Origin: Melaminivora jejuensis
Lineage (GTDB): Bacteria; Pseudomonadota; Gammaproteobacteria; Burkholderiales; Burkholderiaceae_C
Direction of reading: 5' to 3'
Assembly: GCF_017811175.1 (NCBI RefSeq)
Contig: NZ_JACWIJ010000002.1
Span: 3,641,903 to 3,705,902 of the forward strand
Length of the DNA stretch: 64,000 nt
The position numbers and the translations under genes were made by a program. Shown here piece by piece: positions 26,536 to 40,647 of the stretch. The notes under the pieces were generated by a model. That model was not told the origin of the DNA and made no database searches. It saw only the letters and a program-made list of their open reading frames with translations. Numbering within the stretch: the stretch's first letter is position 1; each line of letters begins with the position of its first letter.

Positions 26536-28748
26536 GTTGCAATGTCCAGGTGGCTGCGTGTTTTTGCGCTCTTTCCCCTGCTGGGGGAAGGCCGGGATGG
26601 GAGCCGCGCCCGCAGTGAGCGCAGCGCCCGAACTGGCCCCCACCCCAGCCCTTCCCCAGAGGGGGAGGGAGCACCGAAGCAATACCCGGCCCAGCGCGCC
26701 ACGGGCCATCCCAGCCCTCTCCCAAGGGGGGAGCGGGCAGACGAGTTGGCGCAGCTTGCGTGCGCCGACGGTGCCTCCAGACCTTTCCCAGCGAGCAAGA
26801 GCGCGCCCGGTTCCGACTCCCTCTCCCGCGTGCGGGAGAGGGTGGGGGTGAGGGGGCCTGCTGCGGGCGCTGCGGCCCTCGCCCTGTCCCTCCTGCTGGC
26901 CGGCTGTGGCGGCTCCGGCCCGGTGCAGCCGCTGCCGCCCGCTGATGCGGCCTACCAGCTGACCATCCTGCACCTCAACGACCACCACTCCAACCTGCAG
27001 CCGCGCGCCGCCACGGTGCAGCTCGACGACGGCGCGGGCCGGCGCATCCCTGTCGCCATGGAGGTCGGCGGCTTTGCCCGCGTGGCCGGCGCCCTGGATG
27101 AACTGGCCGCCGCTGCCGGCCCCAATGTGCTCAAGCTGCACGCCGGCGACGCGCTGACCGGCACGCTGTACTTCGAGCGCGCCGGCAGCGCCGGCGAGGC
27201 CGATGCAGCCCTCATGGACGTGGCCTGCTTCGATGCCTTCACCCTGGGCAACCACGAGTTCGACAAGGGCGACAGCACGCTCAAGGGCTTTCTGGATCGC
27301 CTGGCCGCAGGCCGCTGCCCGGTGCCGGTGCTCAGTGCCAATACCCGCTTCGGCGCTGCGTCCGCGCTGCACGAGAGCCGCGCGCCCGGCATGGTGCAGC
27401 CCTCGGTGGTGCTGCGCCGTAGCGGGCAGGACATCGGCATAGTCGGCGTCACCGTGGCCTACAAGACCCGGGTGTCCTCGGCGCCCGACCCCGGCACGCA
27501 GTTCGAGGACGAGGCCACAGCGGTGCAGCGCGAGATCGACCGCCTCAGCGCGCGCGGCATCGACAAGATCATCGTCCTGAGCCACGTCGGCCACGAGGCC
27601 GAGCTGCGCCTGGCCGAGCGCCTGCGCGGCGTCGATGTCATCGTCGGCGGCGACTCGCACACCCTGCTGGGGCCGCCGGCCATGGCCCAGGCCGGACTGG
27701 GCACGCCCACGGGCGCGTACCCGGCGCGCACGCGCAATGCCGACGGCCAGCCGGTCTGCGTGGTGCAGGCGGCCGAGTTCTCGCAGGTGCTGGGCGAGCT
27801 GCGCGTGCGCTTCGACGCGCGCGGCAACGTGCTCGATTGCAGCGGTACGGCGCATGTGCTGGTGGGCGAGACCATGCGCGTCGATGGCCAGCCGCCCGCG
27901 CCGGCGCTGGCGCAGCAGCTGGCCGCCAGCCGCGCAGCCACGGGCTTTCTGCGCGTGACCCAGCCCTCCGCCGCTGCCCTGGCGGCGCTGGCGCCCTTCG
28001 AGGCGCGCGTGGCCGACTTTGCCCGCACGCCGGTCGCCGTGGTGCCCGAGGAGCTGTGCGCGCGCCGCGTGCCGGGCGGGCCGGGCAGTCTGGATCATGG
28101 CCGCTCCAGCGCCGCCTGCAACGCCCTGGGCCACGTCGATCAGCATGGCGGCGACATCCAGCAGCTCGTCGCCCAGGCCTATCTGGACGTGGCGCGGCTG
28201 CGCTATGGCGGGGCTGACGTGGCGCTGCAGCACGGCGGCGGTGTGCGCACGCCGCTGCTGGGCACGGTGACTGCCGAGCAGATCATCGGCGTGCTGCCCT
28301 TTGGCAACACGCTGTGGCGTCTGGACGTGAGCGGGGCCGAGCTCAAGGGGATGCTGGAAGACGGCATCGAGGCCGTCTGGGGCCGGGTGGCTCCACTGGG
28401 CCGTACCCCTACGCCGCCGGGCTGCGCTTTGCCGTCGATGTGACGCGCCCGCGTGGCGCGCGCATCAGCGAGCTGCAGCTCCACGACCCGGCCAGCGACC
28501 GCTGGGGCGCGCTGGACGAGAAGCGCATGTACCGCCTGTTCGTGCCGCAGTACACGGCACGCGGTGGCGACCGCAACCTGACCCTGGCCGGCGTGCCGCC
28601 CGAGCGTCGGCTGGACATCGGCGTGCTCGACGCCGACCTGCTGCTGGACTGGATCGCGCTGCAGCCGCGCGATACTGCCACCGGCCTGCCGTTGCTGGCG
28701 CGCCGGCCCACCAGCCGCTACAGCACGCAGCAGTTCACCGACCATTGA
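26488..28748 (+). CDS. 5'-nucleotidase/UshA-family lipoprotein (frameshifted, repeat-rich leader)
   Basis: Exported metallophosphoesterase that hydrolyses nucleotides or nucleotide sugars. Domain 1: LTILHLNDHHSNLQ, GDALTGTLYF, TLGNHEFDKGD, VILSHVGHEAE and GGDSHTLLG. Domain 2: ADVALQHGGGVRTPL and GVLPFGNTLW. A lipobox LLLAGC (Cys at about 26905) predicts a lipoprotein. The start is uncertain: the ATG at 26488 lies in a family A repeat and the next 110 codons are repeat-derived, so GTG codons near 26830 are alternatives. A lost base at about 28376-28392 breaks the frame; GSTGPYPYAAGLRF continues in the next frame to the stop at 28748. Confidence 0.85.
26568..26860. repeat. Cluster of REP-like palindromes (three or more units)
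   Basis: A pair at 26568-26672 (CTGCTGGGGGAAGGCCGGGA and CCCCACCCCAGCCCTTCCCC), a half unit at about 26705-26740 (CATCCCAGCCCTCTCCCAAG), and a CTCCCTCTCCCGCGTGCGGG type unit at about 26815-26858. All precede the lipobox of the 5'-nucleotidase-like gene in an open frame. Confidence 0.82.
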
Positions 28749-28770
28749 CCCCACAGGAAAGGAATCGACC

Positions 28771-29274
28771 ATGAGCCAGAACTTCAACCTGAGCAGCCCG
28801 GACATCGTGGACGGCGCGAGCATAGACGCGCGTTTCGAGTTCAACGATTTCGGCTGCGGTGGCGAGAACCGCTCGCCCGTGCTGCGCTGGTCGGGTGCGC
28901 CCGAGGGTGCCAAGAGTTTTGCCGTGACCTGCTACGACCCGGATGCGCCCACCGGCTCGGGCTTTTGGCATTGGTACGTGATCGACCTGCCGGCTGACAC
29001 GACCGAGCTGGCCGCCGACGCCGGCGCCAAGGGCGGGGCGAATCTGCCAGCCGGCGCGCGCCACATCCGCAACGACTATGGCCAATACGCCTGGGGCGGC
29101 ATGTGCCCGCCGCCGGGCGACAAACCGCACCGCTACATCTTCACCGTCCATGCCCTGTCGGTGGCGCGCATCGACGTGCCGGATGACGCGCCGGCGGCGC
29201 TGGCCGGCTTCATGGTCAACATGAACACCTTGGCCAAGGCCAGCTTCACGGCGACCTACGGTCGCCCGGCCTGA
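28771..29274 (+). CDS. YbhB/YbcL-family (PEBP-like) protein
   Basis: 167 residues from the ATG at 28771, with AGGAAAGG just upstream. It has the bacterial phosphatidylethanolamine-binding protein fold signatures: GGENRSPVLRWSGAPEGAKSF, the CYDPDAPTGSGFWHWYVIDLP ligand-pocket segment (in parts), and HRYIFTVHALSV. No signal peptide, so it is cytoplasmic. The biochemical role of this family in bacteria is poorly defined. It lies 22 bases after the 5'-nucleotidase-like gene and may be co-transcribed with it. Confidence 0.92.
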   Translation: MSQNFNLSSPDIVDGASIDARFEFNDFGCGGENRSPVLRWSGAPEGAKSFAVTCYDPDAPTGSGFWHWYVIDLPADTTELAADAGAKGGANLPAGARHIRNDYGQYAWGGMCPPPGDKPHRYIFTVHALSVARIDVPDDAPAALAGFMVNMNTLAKASFTATYGRPA

Positions 29275-29278
29275 GGCA

Positions 29279-29312
29279 CTGCCCTTCCCCAGTGGGGGAG
29301 GGAGAAAAAGCC
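29279..29312. repeat. Single REP-like half unit
   Basis: CCCTTCCCCAGTGGGGGAGG then GAGAAAAAG between the converging PEBP-like and hexR genes. Confidence 0.6.
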
Positions 29313-29317
29313 CCCGC

Positions 29318-30156
29318 TCAGGTATAGCGCTTGGCCCGCAGGTTGTTCTTCATCTGCTGCAAGAGTGGCTGCAGCGGCTCACCGATGCGCAGCGCCACGC
29401 GCGTGGCCAGCACATCAATGACCAGCAGGTGCAGCAGGCGCGACACCATGGGGCTGTAGCGGTCGTAGCCCTCGGGGTGGTCGGCGGCCAGGTGGATCTG
29501 GCACGAATGCGCCAGGGGCGAGCCGCTGGCCGTGATGGCAATCGTCGTCGCGCCGCGCCGGCGCGCGATGTCGGCGGCGTCCATCAGGTCGCGCGTACGC
29601 CCCGAATTGCTGATGATGACCGCGCAGTCGCCCGGCTGCAGCAGCGTCGCACTCATGACCTGCATGTGCCCGTCACTGGCGCTGAGGCTGGTGATGCCTA
29701 AGCGAAAGAACTTGTGCTGCGCGTCCTGCGCCACGATGCCGGAGTTGCCCGCGCCATAGAACTCGATGCGCCGCCCGGTCTGCCAGGTGGCGGCAATCGC
29801 TTCGGCGGCGCGATCCAGCGCCTGGACGCTTGCGGCATTGCGGTACTGCAGAAAGGCCGCAACGGCGTTATCCACCACCTTGACCAGCACCTCGCCCGTG
29901 CCGTCATCGGCGTCCACGCTGCGGTGGATGAAGGGCACGCCCTCGCTCACGCTGCCGGCCAGGCGCAGCTTGAAGTCCGCCAGGCCGCCATAGCCCATGC
30001 TGCGGCAAAAGCGCACCACAGTAGGCTTGCTGACCTGGGCGCGCGCGGCCAGCTCGCGCACCGGCAGGCGGGCAAAGGCGCGCGGATCCTGCAGTACCAG
30101 GCGTGCCACGCGCTGCTCGGCCGGCGCCAGCGAGGGCAGCGAGGCGGTGATGCGCT

Positions 30157-30163
<7 letters not shown>
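29318..30163 (-). CDS. hexR: RpiR/HexR-family sugar-metabolism repressor
   Basis: 281 residues from the ATG at 30163. N-terminal RpiR-type helix-turn-helix (LAPAEQRVARLVLQDPRAFA, AQVSKPTVVRFCRSMGY) and C-terminal SIS phosphosugar-binding domain (RRIEFYGAGNSGIVAQDAQH, IISNSGRTRDLMDAADIA). It is coupled to zwf: its start codon overlaps the zwf stop by a few bases. In proteobacteria HexR binds KDPG and controls zwf/Entner-Doudoroff genes, so autoregulation together with zwf is likely. Confidence 0.9.
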
Positions 30164-31661
<1,498 letters not shown>

Positions 31662-31828
31662 GGCGCCGAATGTTATCGAGTTTCACCCCCGGCGCCGGCT
31701 GGCAGGCGGGCCGGCTGCACGCGCATACACTGTTTGCGCTCTTGCCGCGCGCACCTGCCGATGGCAAGCCGACGCTGAACGAGCAACGCCAAACGCCCAA
31801 CGCCAAACGACATACGAGAGGTCTGTGT

Positions 31829-32781
31829 ATGAACCAGCTTGATGCCCTGCGCCAGTTCACCACCGTGGTGGCCGATACGGGAGATTTTCGCCAGCTCGCG
31901 CAATTCCAGCCGCAGGATGCGACCACCAATCCCTCGCTGATTCTCAAGGCGGTGCAAAAGCCCGAGTACGCGCCACTTTTGACGCAGGCCGTGGCGCAGG
32001 GCAGCGGCCAGCACATCGACGCGCTGATGGATCGGCTGATCGTGCGCTTTGGCTGCGAGATCCTGCAGCTCATCCCCGGGCGCGTGTCCACCGAGGTCGA
32101 TGCCCGCCTGTCGTTCGACACCGATGCCACCGTGGCGCGTGCCGAGCGCCTGATCGAGCTGTACCAGGCCGAGGGCGTGGACACGGCGCGCGTGCTGATC
32201 AAGGTCGCCGCCACCTGGGAGGGCATCGAGGCCGCGCGGCTGCTGGAGCGCCGGGGCATCCACACCAATCTGACGCTGCTGTTTTCCTTCGCCCAGGCCG
32301 TGGCCTGCGGGCAGGCCGGGGTGCAGCTGATCTCGCCCTTCGTGGGCCGCATCTACGACTGGTACAAAAAACAGGCCGGCAGCAACTGGGACGAGGCTGC
32401 CATGGCCGGTGCCAACGACCCCGGCGTGCAAAGCGTGCGCGCCATCTACCAGCACTACAAGCACTTTGGCATCGCCACCGAAGTCATGGGCGCGAGTTTC
32501 CGCAACGTCGGCCAGATCATCGCCCTGGCCGGCTGCGACCTCTTGACCATCGCGCCCGAGCTGATGGCGCAGCTGCAATCGAGCACCGCGCCGCTGGAGC
32601 GCGCGCTCGACCCGGCACAGGCGCGCGCGCTGCAGCTGCAGCCCGTGCAGTACGACCAGCCGGCCTTCCGCTACGCGCTCAACCAGGACGCCATGGCCAC
32701 GGAAAAATTGGCCGAGGGCATCCGCGCCTTCGCCGCCGATGCGGCCAAGCTGGAGCAGCTGCTGCAGGCGCAGGCCGGCGC

Positions 32782-32785
<4 letters not shown>
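31829..32785 (+). CDS. tal: Transaldolase
   Basis: 318 residues from the ATG at 31829. Class 1 transaldolase of the pentose phosphate pathway: [11 protein letters not shown] near the N-terminus, the Schiff-base lysine in [43 protein letters not shown] and [18 protein letters not shown]. Divergent from zwf and overlapping pgi by four bases (ATGA), so tal-pgi form one transcript. The HexR regulator encoded next door is a plausible controller. Confidence 0.96.
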
Positions 32786-34392
<1,607 letters not shown>

Positions 34393-34402
34393 GCCGGCGC
34401 CT

Positions 34403-34508
34403 GTCTTTCTCCCCCACCCCACCCTCTGCCGCGCGCGGGAGAGGGAGCGAACCGGCACCATGACCCGCCGGCCCCCATTCCCGCCTTCCCCCACAGGGGA
34501 AGGAGCAA
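34403..34508. repeat. Paired REP-like palindromes after pgi
   Basis: CCCCCACCCCACCCTCTGCC with GCGCGGGAGAGGGAGC, and CCCCCATTCCCGCCTTCCCC with CACAGGGGAAGGAGC. Confidence 0.78.
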
Positions 34509-34552
34509 AAAAACCCCGCCGGTCTTGCAACCTGCGGGGTTTCCTTTTTGCC
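34507..34552. terminator. Bidirectional terminator between pgi and groEL
   Basis: AAAAAAACCCCGC, a 14-base loop, and GCGGGGTTTCCTTTTT. The A-run on one side and T-run on the other let the same 8-bp stem serve the converging pgi and groEL transcripts. Confidence 0.85.
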
Positions 34553-34598
34553 GCAAAGGGCAGGGGGCGAGCGGCCACCCGGGCCGCTCAGGCCGGCA

Positions 34599-36318
<1,720 letters not shown>

Positions 36319-36340
36319 ATGCGGTGTGCGCTGGGGAGAA

Positions 36341-36631
36341 TTACTTCTCGACCACGGCGAACAGGTCGTCTTCCTTCATGACCAGCAGCTCGTCGCCGTT
36401 GATCTTGACGGTCTGGCCGCTGTACTTGCCAAACAGCACGCGGTCGCCGACCTTGACGCTCATGTCCATGCGGTCGCCGTCCTCGTCGAACTTGCCGGGG
36501 CCGACGGCGATGACTTCACCCTGATCGGGCTTCTCGGCAGCGTTGTCCGGGATCACGATGCCCGAAGCGGTGGTGGTTTCGCTCTCGATACGCTTGACGA
36601 TCACGCGATCGTGCAGGGGGCGAAGATTCAT
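36341..36631 (-). CDS. groS: Co-chaperonin GroES
   Basis: 96 residues from the ATG at 36631, preceded by AGGAGAG. 10-kDa lid of the chaperonin: [18 protein letters not shown], the mobile loop [18 protein letters not shown], and [20 protein letters not shown]. First gene of the operon controlled by the CIRCE element and heat-shock-like promoter upstream. Confidence 0.98.
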   Translation of the reverse strand: MNLRPLHDRVIVKRIESETTTASGIVIPDNAAEKPDQGEVIAVGPGKFDEDGDRMDMSVKVGDRVLFGKYSGQTVKINGDELLVMKEDDLFAVVEK

Positions 36632-36723
36632 GGCTCTCTCCTGTGTGCAAAAAGGTTGGGGTCAAACAAGGCGCCCGCTGGTTGGCGGGCGCTGGGGTCT
36701 GGGGTTGCAGCAGGCGGGGCTTG

Positions 36724-36750
36724 TTAGCACTCATCTGCTTCGAGTGCTAA
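36724..36750 (-). promoter_or_regulatory. CIRCE operator (HrcA site)
   Basis: Perfect TTAGCACTC-N9-GAGTGCTAA palindrome about 95 bases upstream of groES. This is the canonical binding site of the HrcA repressor. Confidence 0.96.
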
Positions 36751-36778
36751 TGATAGGGGCATTTGGCGCGCTTTCAAG
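36750..36778 (-). promoter_or_regulatory. Heat-shock-type promoter of groES-groEL
   Basis: On the minus strand CTTGAAA, 12 bases, CCCCTATCAT, close to the sigma-32 consensus CTTGAAA-N-CCCCAT. It also reads as TTGAAA-N16-TATCAT for the housekeeping sigma factor. Its -10 region abuts the CIRCE palindrome. Confidence 0.65.
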
Positions 36779-36832
36779 AGGCGCTGCGCCCAGGAGAGGG
36801 GCTGGACGGGCAGATACCGCCCAATTTTTTGA

Positions 36833-36886
36833 ATCAAATCGGGCTTTTGCCCTTACTGGACAAGCGCTGCCAGCTATGCTTTTTGA
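36833..36886 (+). repeat. Dispersed repeat family A, copy downstream of the hydrolase gene
   Basis: AATCAAATCGGGCTTTTGCC then CTTACTGGACAAGCGCTGCC and AGCTATGCTTTTTGAG. It overlaps the 3' end of the alpha/beta hydrolase gene, whose stop (36874) lies in its last block. Confidence 0.82.
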
Positions 36887-37761
36887 GATGCTTTGGCCAG
36901 AAAAGCATCGACCAGCGCATAGTGCTGCGGCACGTTGAGCGCCGGGGCGTGGCCGCAGCCCGGCACTTCGACCACCTCCAGCAGGCCGCGCGCGCCCGGG
37001 CCGCGCGTGCGCATTTCGGCCACGGTGCCGGGCAGCACCAGGTCGGAGTCCACGCCGCGCAGCAGCAGCACCGGTAGGGCCAGCGCGTCGTAGTGCTGCC
37101 AGATCAGGTAGTCGTCGTCATGCGCCGTGAACTGGCGCACCATGGCCGGGTCGTAGTGCGGCGTCAGGCGCCCGTCGGGCAGGCGCCGCGCCGAGGTCTC
37201 GGTGAGGTGCTGCCACTGCGCGTCGCTCAGCCAGCCATAGGGCGCATAGACCTGGCGGAAAAAGGCTTCCAACTCAGCCATGGTGGCAAAGCTGGGCGGC
37301 TGGCCGGCGTAGGCGCGGATGCGCGCCAGTGCCGCCTCGGCCAGTTGCGGCGCGTTGTCGTTGAGCAGCAGGCTGCGGATGCGCCCGGCCAGTTGCGGCT
37401 CGGCCAGGCCGGCGGCGCACAGCGTGCCGATGGCGCCGCCCATGGAGGTGCCGATCCAGTGCGCCTGTCCGATGTCCAGGCGCTCGAACAGCTCGGCGGC
37501 CAGACGGGCATAGAAGGCCAGGCAGTACTCCTGGTCGGGCCACGCCGACCACTGGCTCAGGCCGCGCCCCAGGGTGTCCGGGCAGATGACGCGCCAGCGC
37601 CCGGCCAGGTGCTGCGCCAGCGGATCCATGTCGCGCCCGGTACGCGCCAGGCCGTGCCAGGCGATGACCACGGGCGCCTGCGGATCGCCCCATTCCGTGT
37701 AGTGAATCTCATAGCCGGCGCAGGTGGCGTAGCGCGAACGGGGAGTGCAGGAAGTGCTCAT
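36874..37761 (-). CDS. Alpha/beta hydrolase
   Basis: 295 residues from the ATG at 37761. Alpha/beta-hydrolase fold: oxyanion region VIAWHGLARTGRDMD, nucleophile elbow IGTSMGGAIG (Ser), a downstream acid in LLRGVDSDLVLP, and catalytic His in VPGCGHAPALN. No signal peptide. It lies 31 bases after livM as the last gene of the liv-type operon, so it may act on the imported compound (an ester, amide or ring-cleavage product); this is inference. The last codons lie in a family A repeat. Confidence 0.88.
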   Translation of the reverse strand: MSTSCTPRSRYATCAGYEIHYTEWGDPQAPVVIAWHGLARTGRDMDPLAQHLAGRWRVICPDTLGRGLSQWSAWPDQEYCLAFYARLAAELFERLDIGQAHWIGTSMGGAIGTLCAAGLAEPQLAGRIRSLLLNDNAPQLAEAALARIRAYAGQPPSFATMAELEAFFRQVYAPYGWLSDAQWQHLTETSARRLPDGRLTPHYDPAMVRQFTAHDDDYLIWQHYDALALPVLLLRGVDSDLVLPGTVAEMRTRGPGARGLLEVVEVPGCGHAPALNVPQHYALVDAFLAKASQKA

Positions 37762-37792
37762 GGTCGAAAGCCTTGGATAGCCGCGAAACAGG

Positions 37793-38872
37793 TCAGGCGC
37801 TGCGCCGGTGCAGGGCCGCCGCGCGCAGCCGCCCCACCACGCCGGTGGGGAAGTAATAGACCGACAGCACGAACAGCAGGCCCAGCCACAGCAGCCAGCG
37901 GTCGGGCGAGAGCAGGGTGGACAGCCAGGGCAGGGCGGCGGTGGCCTCGTGCCCCAGGCGCAGCAAGTCCTGCAGATAGCTTTGCGCCACCAGGAACAGC
38001 ACCGCGCCGATGGCCGCGCCGTAGATCGTGCCCATGCCGCCGATGACGACGATCAAGAGCACGTCCATCATGATCTCGAAGGACAGCGAGGTGTCCGGCC
38101 CGTTGTAGCGCAGCCAGATGGCCAGCAGGCAGCCGGCCAGCGTGGCAAACAGGGCGGACAGCACCGATGACAGCGTGCGATAGATGACTACGCGATAGCC
38201 GATGGCTTCGGCGCGGAACTCGTTTTCGCGGATCGCCTGCAGCACCCGGCCAAAGGGCGAGTTCACGATGCGCAGCAGCGCCAGCACCAGCGCCAGCGCG
38301 ACCACGAACAGCAGGTAGTACGAAACCAGCCGCCCGTCGATGGTCACGCCCAGGAAGTCATCCTCGAAGGGCTCGAAACTGGGCGACAGCAGCAGGGGCA
38401 TCCGGAACGTCAGCCCGTCCTCGCCGCCGGTGAAGTCCGACAACTGCGAGGCCAGCGTCTGGAAGGCCGCCGCCACGGCCAGGGTGATCATGGCAAAGAA
38501 GATGGCGCGCACGCGCAGCGAGAACAGGCCCACGGCCAGCGCCAGCGCCAGCGCCAGCGCCAGCGCTCCGAGTGTGCCCACGGCCAGCGCGCCCCAGGTG
38601 GCGCCCAGGCGCGTGGTGGCGATGGCGATGCCATAGGCGCCGATGCCGAAGAACATGGTGTGGGCGAAGCTGACGATGCCGGTATAGCCCAGCAGCAGGT
38701 CGAAGCTGGCCACCAGTACCACGAACACCAGCACCTTGGCGGCCACGTTGAGCGCCTTGACGCCTGGAAACAGGAAGGGCGCCAGCGCCAGCCCGAAGAA
38801 GATCGCCAGCAGCAGCGCCGCCAGCACGCGGCTGCCGGGGCGGTCGCCCGAGAGGATGCGGTTCATCAGCAT
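37793..38872 (-). CDS. livM: Branched-chain amino acid-type ABC permease, LivM family
   Basis: 359 residues from the ATG at 38872. Inner-membrane permease: LVFVVLVASFDLLLGYTGIVSFAHTMFFG, IRENEFRAEAIGYRV, and VIGGMGTIYGAAIGAVLF are the LivM/UrtC hallmarks. A 30-base tandem hexamer (GCCAGC x5 at 38535-38564) encodes a run of alternating Leu-Ala in a membrane helix. It lies 13 bases after livH and before the hydrolase. Confidence 0.93.
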   Translation of the reverse strand: MLMNRILSGDRPGSRVLAALLLAIFFGLALAPFLFPGVKALNVAAKVLVFVVLVASFDLLLGYTGIVSFAHTMFFGIGAYGIAIATTRLGATWGALAVGTLGALALALALALAVGLFSLRVRAIFFAMITLAVAAAFQTLASQLSDFTGGEDGLTFRMPLLLSPSFEPFEDDFLGVTIDGRLVSYYLLFVVALALVLALLRIVNSPFGRVLQAIRENEFRAEAIGYRVVIYRTLSSVLSALFATLAGCLLAIWLRYNGPDTSLSFEIMMDVLLIVVIGGMGTIYGAAIGAVLFLVAQSYLQDLLRLGHEATAALPWLSTLLSPDRWLLWLGLLFVLSVYYFPTGVVGRLRAAALHRRSA

Positions 38873-38885
38873 GGTGTGCAGCCCT

Positions 38886-39869
38886 TCAGCGGTTGGCCAC
38901 TGGATACACGCCCTGCGGGCGCCACAGCAGCACCGCGACCATCAGCGCGATGTTGGAAAACAGCGCAGCCTTGGGGAGCAGAAAGCCGGTGTAGTTGGCC
39001 ATCAGCCCGACCAGCAGCGCGCCGATCAGCGCGCCCGAGGTCGAACCCAGGCCGCCGATGATGATGACGATGAAGATCAGCACGTTGACCTGCGCGCCCA
39101 TCTGCGGCACCACGCTTTGCTGGTACAGGCCCCACATCACGCCGCCTAGGCCAGCCAGCGCGCTGCCGGCGACGAACACGCCGATGAACAGCCGCTGGAC
39201 GCGGTAGCCCAGCGATTCGACCATCTCGCGATCCTGCACGCCGGCGCGGATCAGCAGGCCGACCTTGGTGCGCGAGAGCAGCCAGGCCAGCAGGGCGAAC
39301 ACCGCCAGGCCGACCAGCACCGCCACTACGCGGTATTTCTCGACGGCGGCATCGCCCAGCAGCCAGGCGCCCTTCATGCCGTCCGGCAGCGGCAGCGGGA
39401 TCTGCTGCGGCCCCCAGATGGCCTTGATCAGCTCCTCGCCGATGATCATGCCGCCCATGGTGATCAGGATCTGCTTGAGGTGCTGGCCATAGACCGGGCG
39501 CACGATGAAGCGCTCGAAGGCCAGGCCCACGGCGCCGGCCACCAGCATGGCAACGACCATGGCCGGCAGCACCGCCAGCAGGTTGCGCCACAGCTCGGAC
39601 GAACCCGTCCAGTCGCTCATGGCGCCCAGCACGCTGGTGGCCACGAACGCCCCCAGGGCGATGAACACCCCGTGGCCGAAGTTGAGCACGTCCATCAGGC
39701 CGAAGACCAGGGTCAGGCCCGAGGCGATGATGAACACGATCATGCCCATGGCCAGCCCGGCAATGGTCAGCGTCAGCCAGGTCGAGGGCGAGCCGACCAG
39801 CGGCAGCGTGACCAGGGCCAGCAGCGGCACCAGGGCCAGGGGTTTCCAGTCGAGGTCGCGGGTGATCAT
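38886..39869 (-). CDS. livH: Branched-chain amino acid-type ABC permease, LivH family
   Basis: 327 residues from the ATG at 39869. Permease with GLAMGMIVFIIASGLTLVFGLMDVLNFGHG at its start, IRAGVQDREMVESLGYRV (cytoplasmic loop) and IVIIIGGLGSTSGALIGALLVG. These match LivH/UrtB. Third transporter gene after livG and livF, separated from livF by a 49-base gap with a degenerate REP half unit. Confidence 0.93.
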   Translation of the reverse strand: MITRDLDWKPLALVPLLALVTLPLVGSPSTWLTLTIAGLAMGMIVFIIASGLTLVFGLMDVLNFGHGVFIALGAFVATSVLGAMSDWTGSSELWRNLLAVLPAMVVAMLVAGAVGLAFERFIVRPVYGQHLKQILITMGGMIIGEELIKAIWGPQQIPLPLPDGMKGAWLLGDAAVEKYRVVAVLVGLAVFALLAWLLSRTKVGLLIRAGVQDREMVESLGYRVQRLFIGVFVAGSALAGLGGVMWGLYQQSVVPQMGAQVNVLIFIVIIIGGLGSTSGALIGALLVGLMANYTGFLLPKAALFSNIALMVAVLLWRPQGVYPVANR

Positions 39870-39918
39870 GGGGTTGGCTCCTTCCCCTTGTGGGAGAAAG
39901 ATTCGGATGCGCCGGGAT

Positions 39919-40647
39919 TCATAAGGCCAGCCCTAGCAGCGCTTGCTGCAGCGCCGCATCGCCCGCCAGCTCGGCCATGCTGCCGGCGTGGACGATGCGG
40001 CCGTTGTCCATCACCGCCACGCCATCGCCCAGGCGCTGGGCGAAGCTCAGGTTCTGCTCGACCAGCAGGATGCTGACCCCGCTGGCCTTGAGCTGGGCAA
40101 AGGCGTCGATCATGTTGTTGATGATGCTGGGCGCCAGGCCCTTGCTGGGCTCATCGACGATGAGCAGCTCGCGCGGCTCGACGATGGCGCGCGCCACGGC
40201 CACCATCTGCTTTTGCCCGCCCGAGAGCTTGCCCGCCGGGTGGTGCCAAAACTTTTCCACGGCTGGAAAGAGCTGGAAGATCCACTGCAGCCGCGCGCTG
40301 TCGATGTGCTGGGCGCTGCGTGCGCCGCGTGCCGCCAGAACCAGGTTTTCCTGCACCGTCAGGTCGGCGAAGATGCCCATGTTCTCGGGCACGTAGGCAA
40401 TGCCCAGTTGCGCGATCCGGGGCGTGGCCAGGCGCGTGATGTCGCGCCCCTGCCATTGCACGCTGCCCTGGGAGGCCCGCCACAGGCCCATGATGGTGCG
40501 CAGCGTGGTCGTCTTGCCGGCGCCGTTGCGCCCCAGCAGCATGGTGACCTGGCCGCGTGGCACGGCCAGATCGACCCCGTGCAGGATGTGGTAGGCGCCG
40601 ATGTGGGTGTGTACGCCCTGCAGCGTCAGCACTGCCTGGGCGCTCAT
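39919..40647 (-). CDS. livF: Branched-chain amino acid-type ABC ATPase, LivF family
   Basis: 242 residues from the ATG at 40647, overlapping the livG stop by four bases. Walker A LLGRNGAGKTTTLRTIMG, signature LSGGQKQMVAVARAI, Walker B LLIVDEPSKGLAPSI, and ILLVEQNLSFAQRLGD, typical of LivF. It drives import together with LivG. Confidence 0.94.
   Translation of the reverse strand: MSAQAVLTLQGVHTHIGAYHILHGVDLAVPRGQVTMLLGRNGAGKTTTLRTIMGLWRASQGSVQWQGRDITRLATPRIAQLGIAYVPENMGIFADLTVQENLVLAARGARSAQHIDSARLQWIFQLFPAVEKFWHHPAGKLSGGQKQMVAVARAIVEPRELLIVDEPSKGLAPSIINNMIDAFAQLKASGVSILLVEQNLSFAQRLGDGVAVMDNGRIVHAGSMAELAGDAALQQALLGLAL

Noticed and set aside
28400..28748. Separate small gene after the 5'-nucleotidase stop at 28443
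   Set aside because: Its sequence is the conserved C-terminal end of the same 5'-nucleotidase; a single missing base explains the split.
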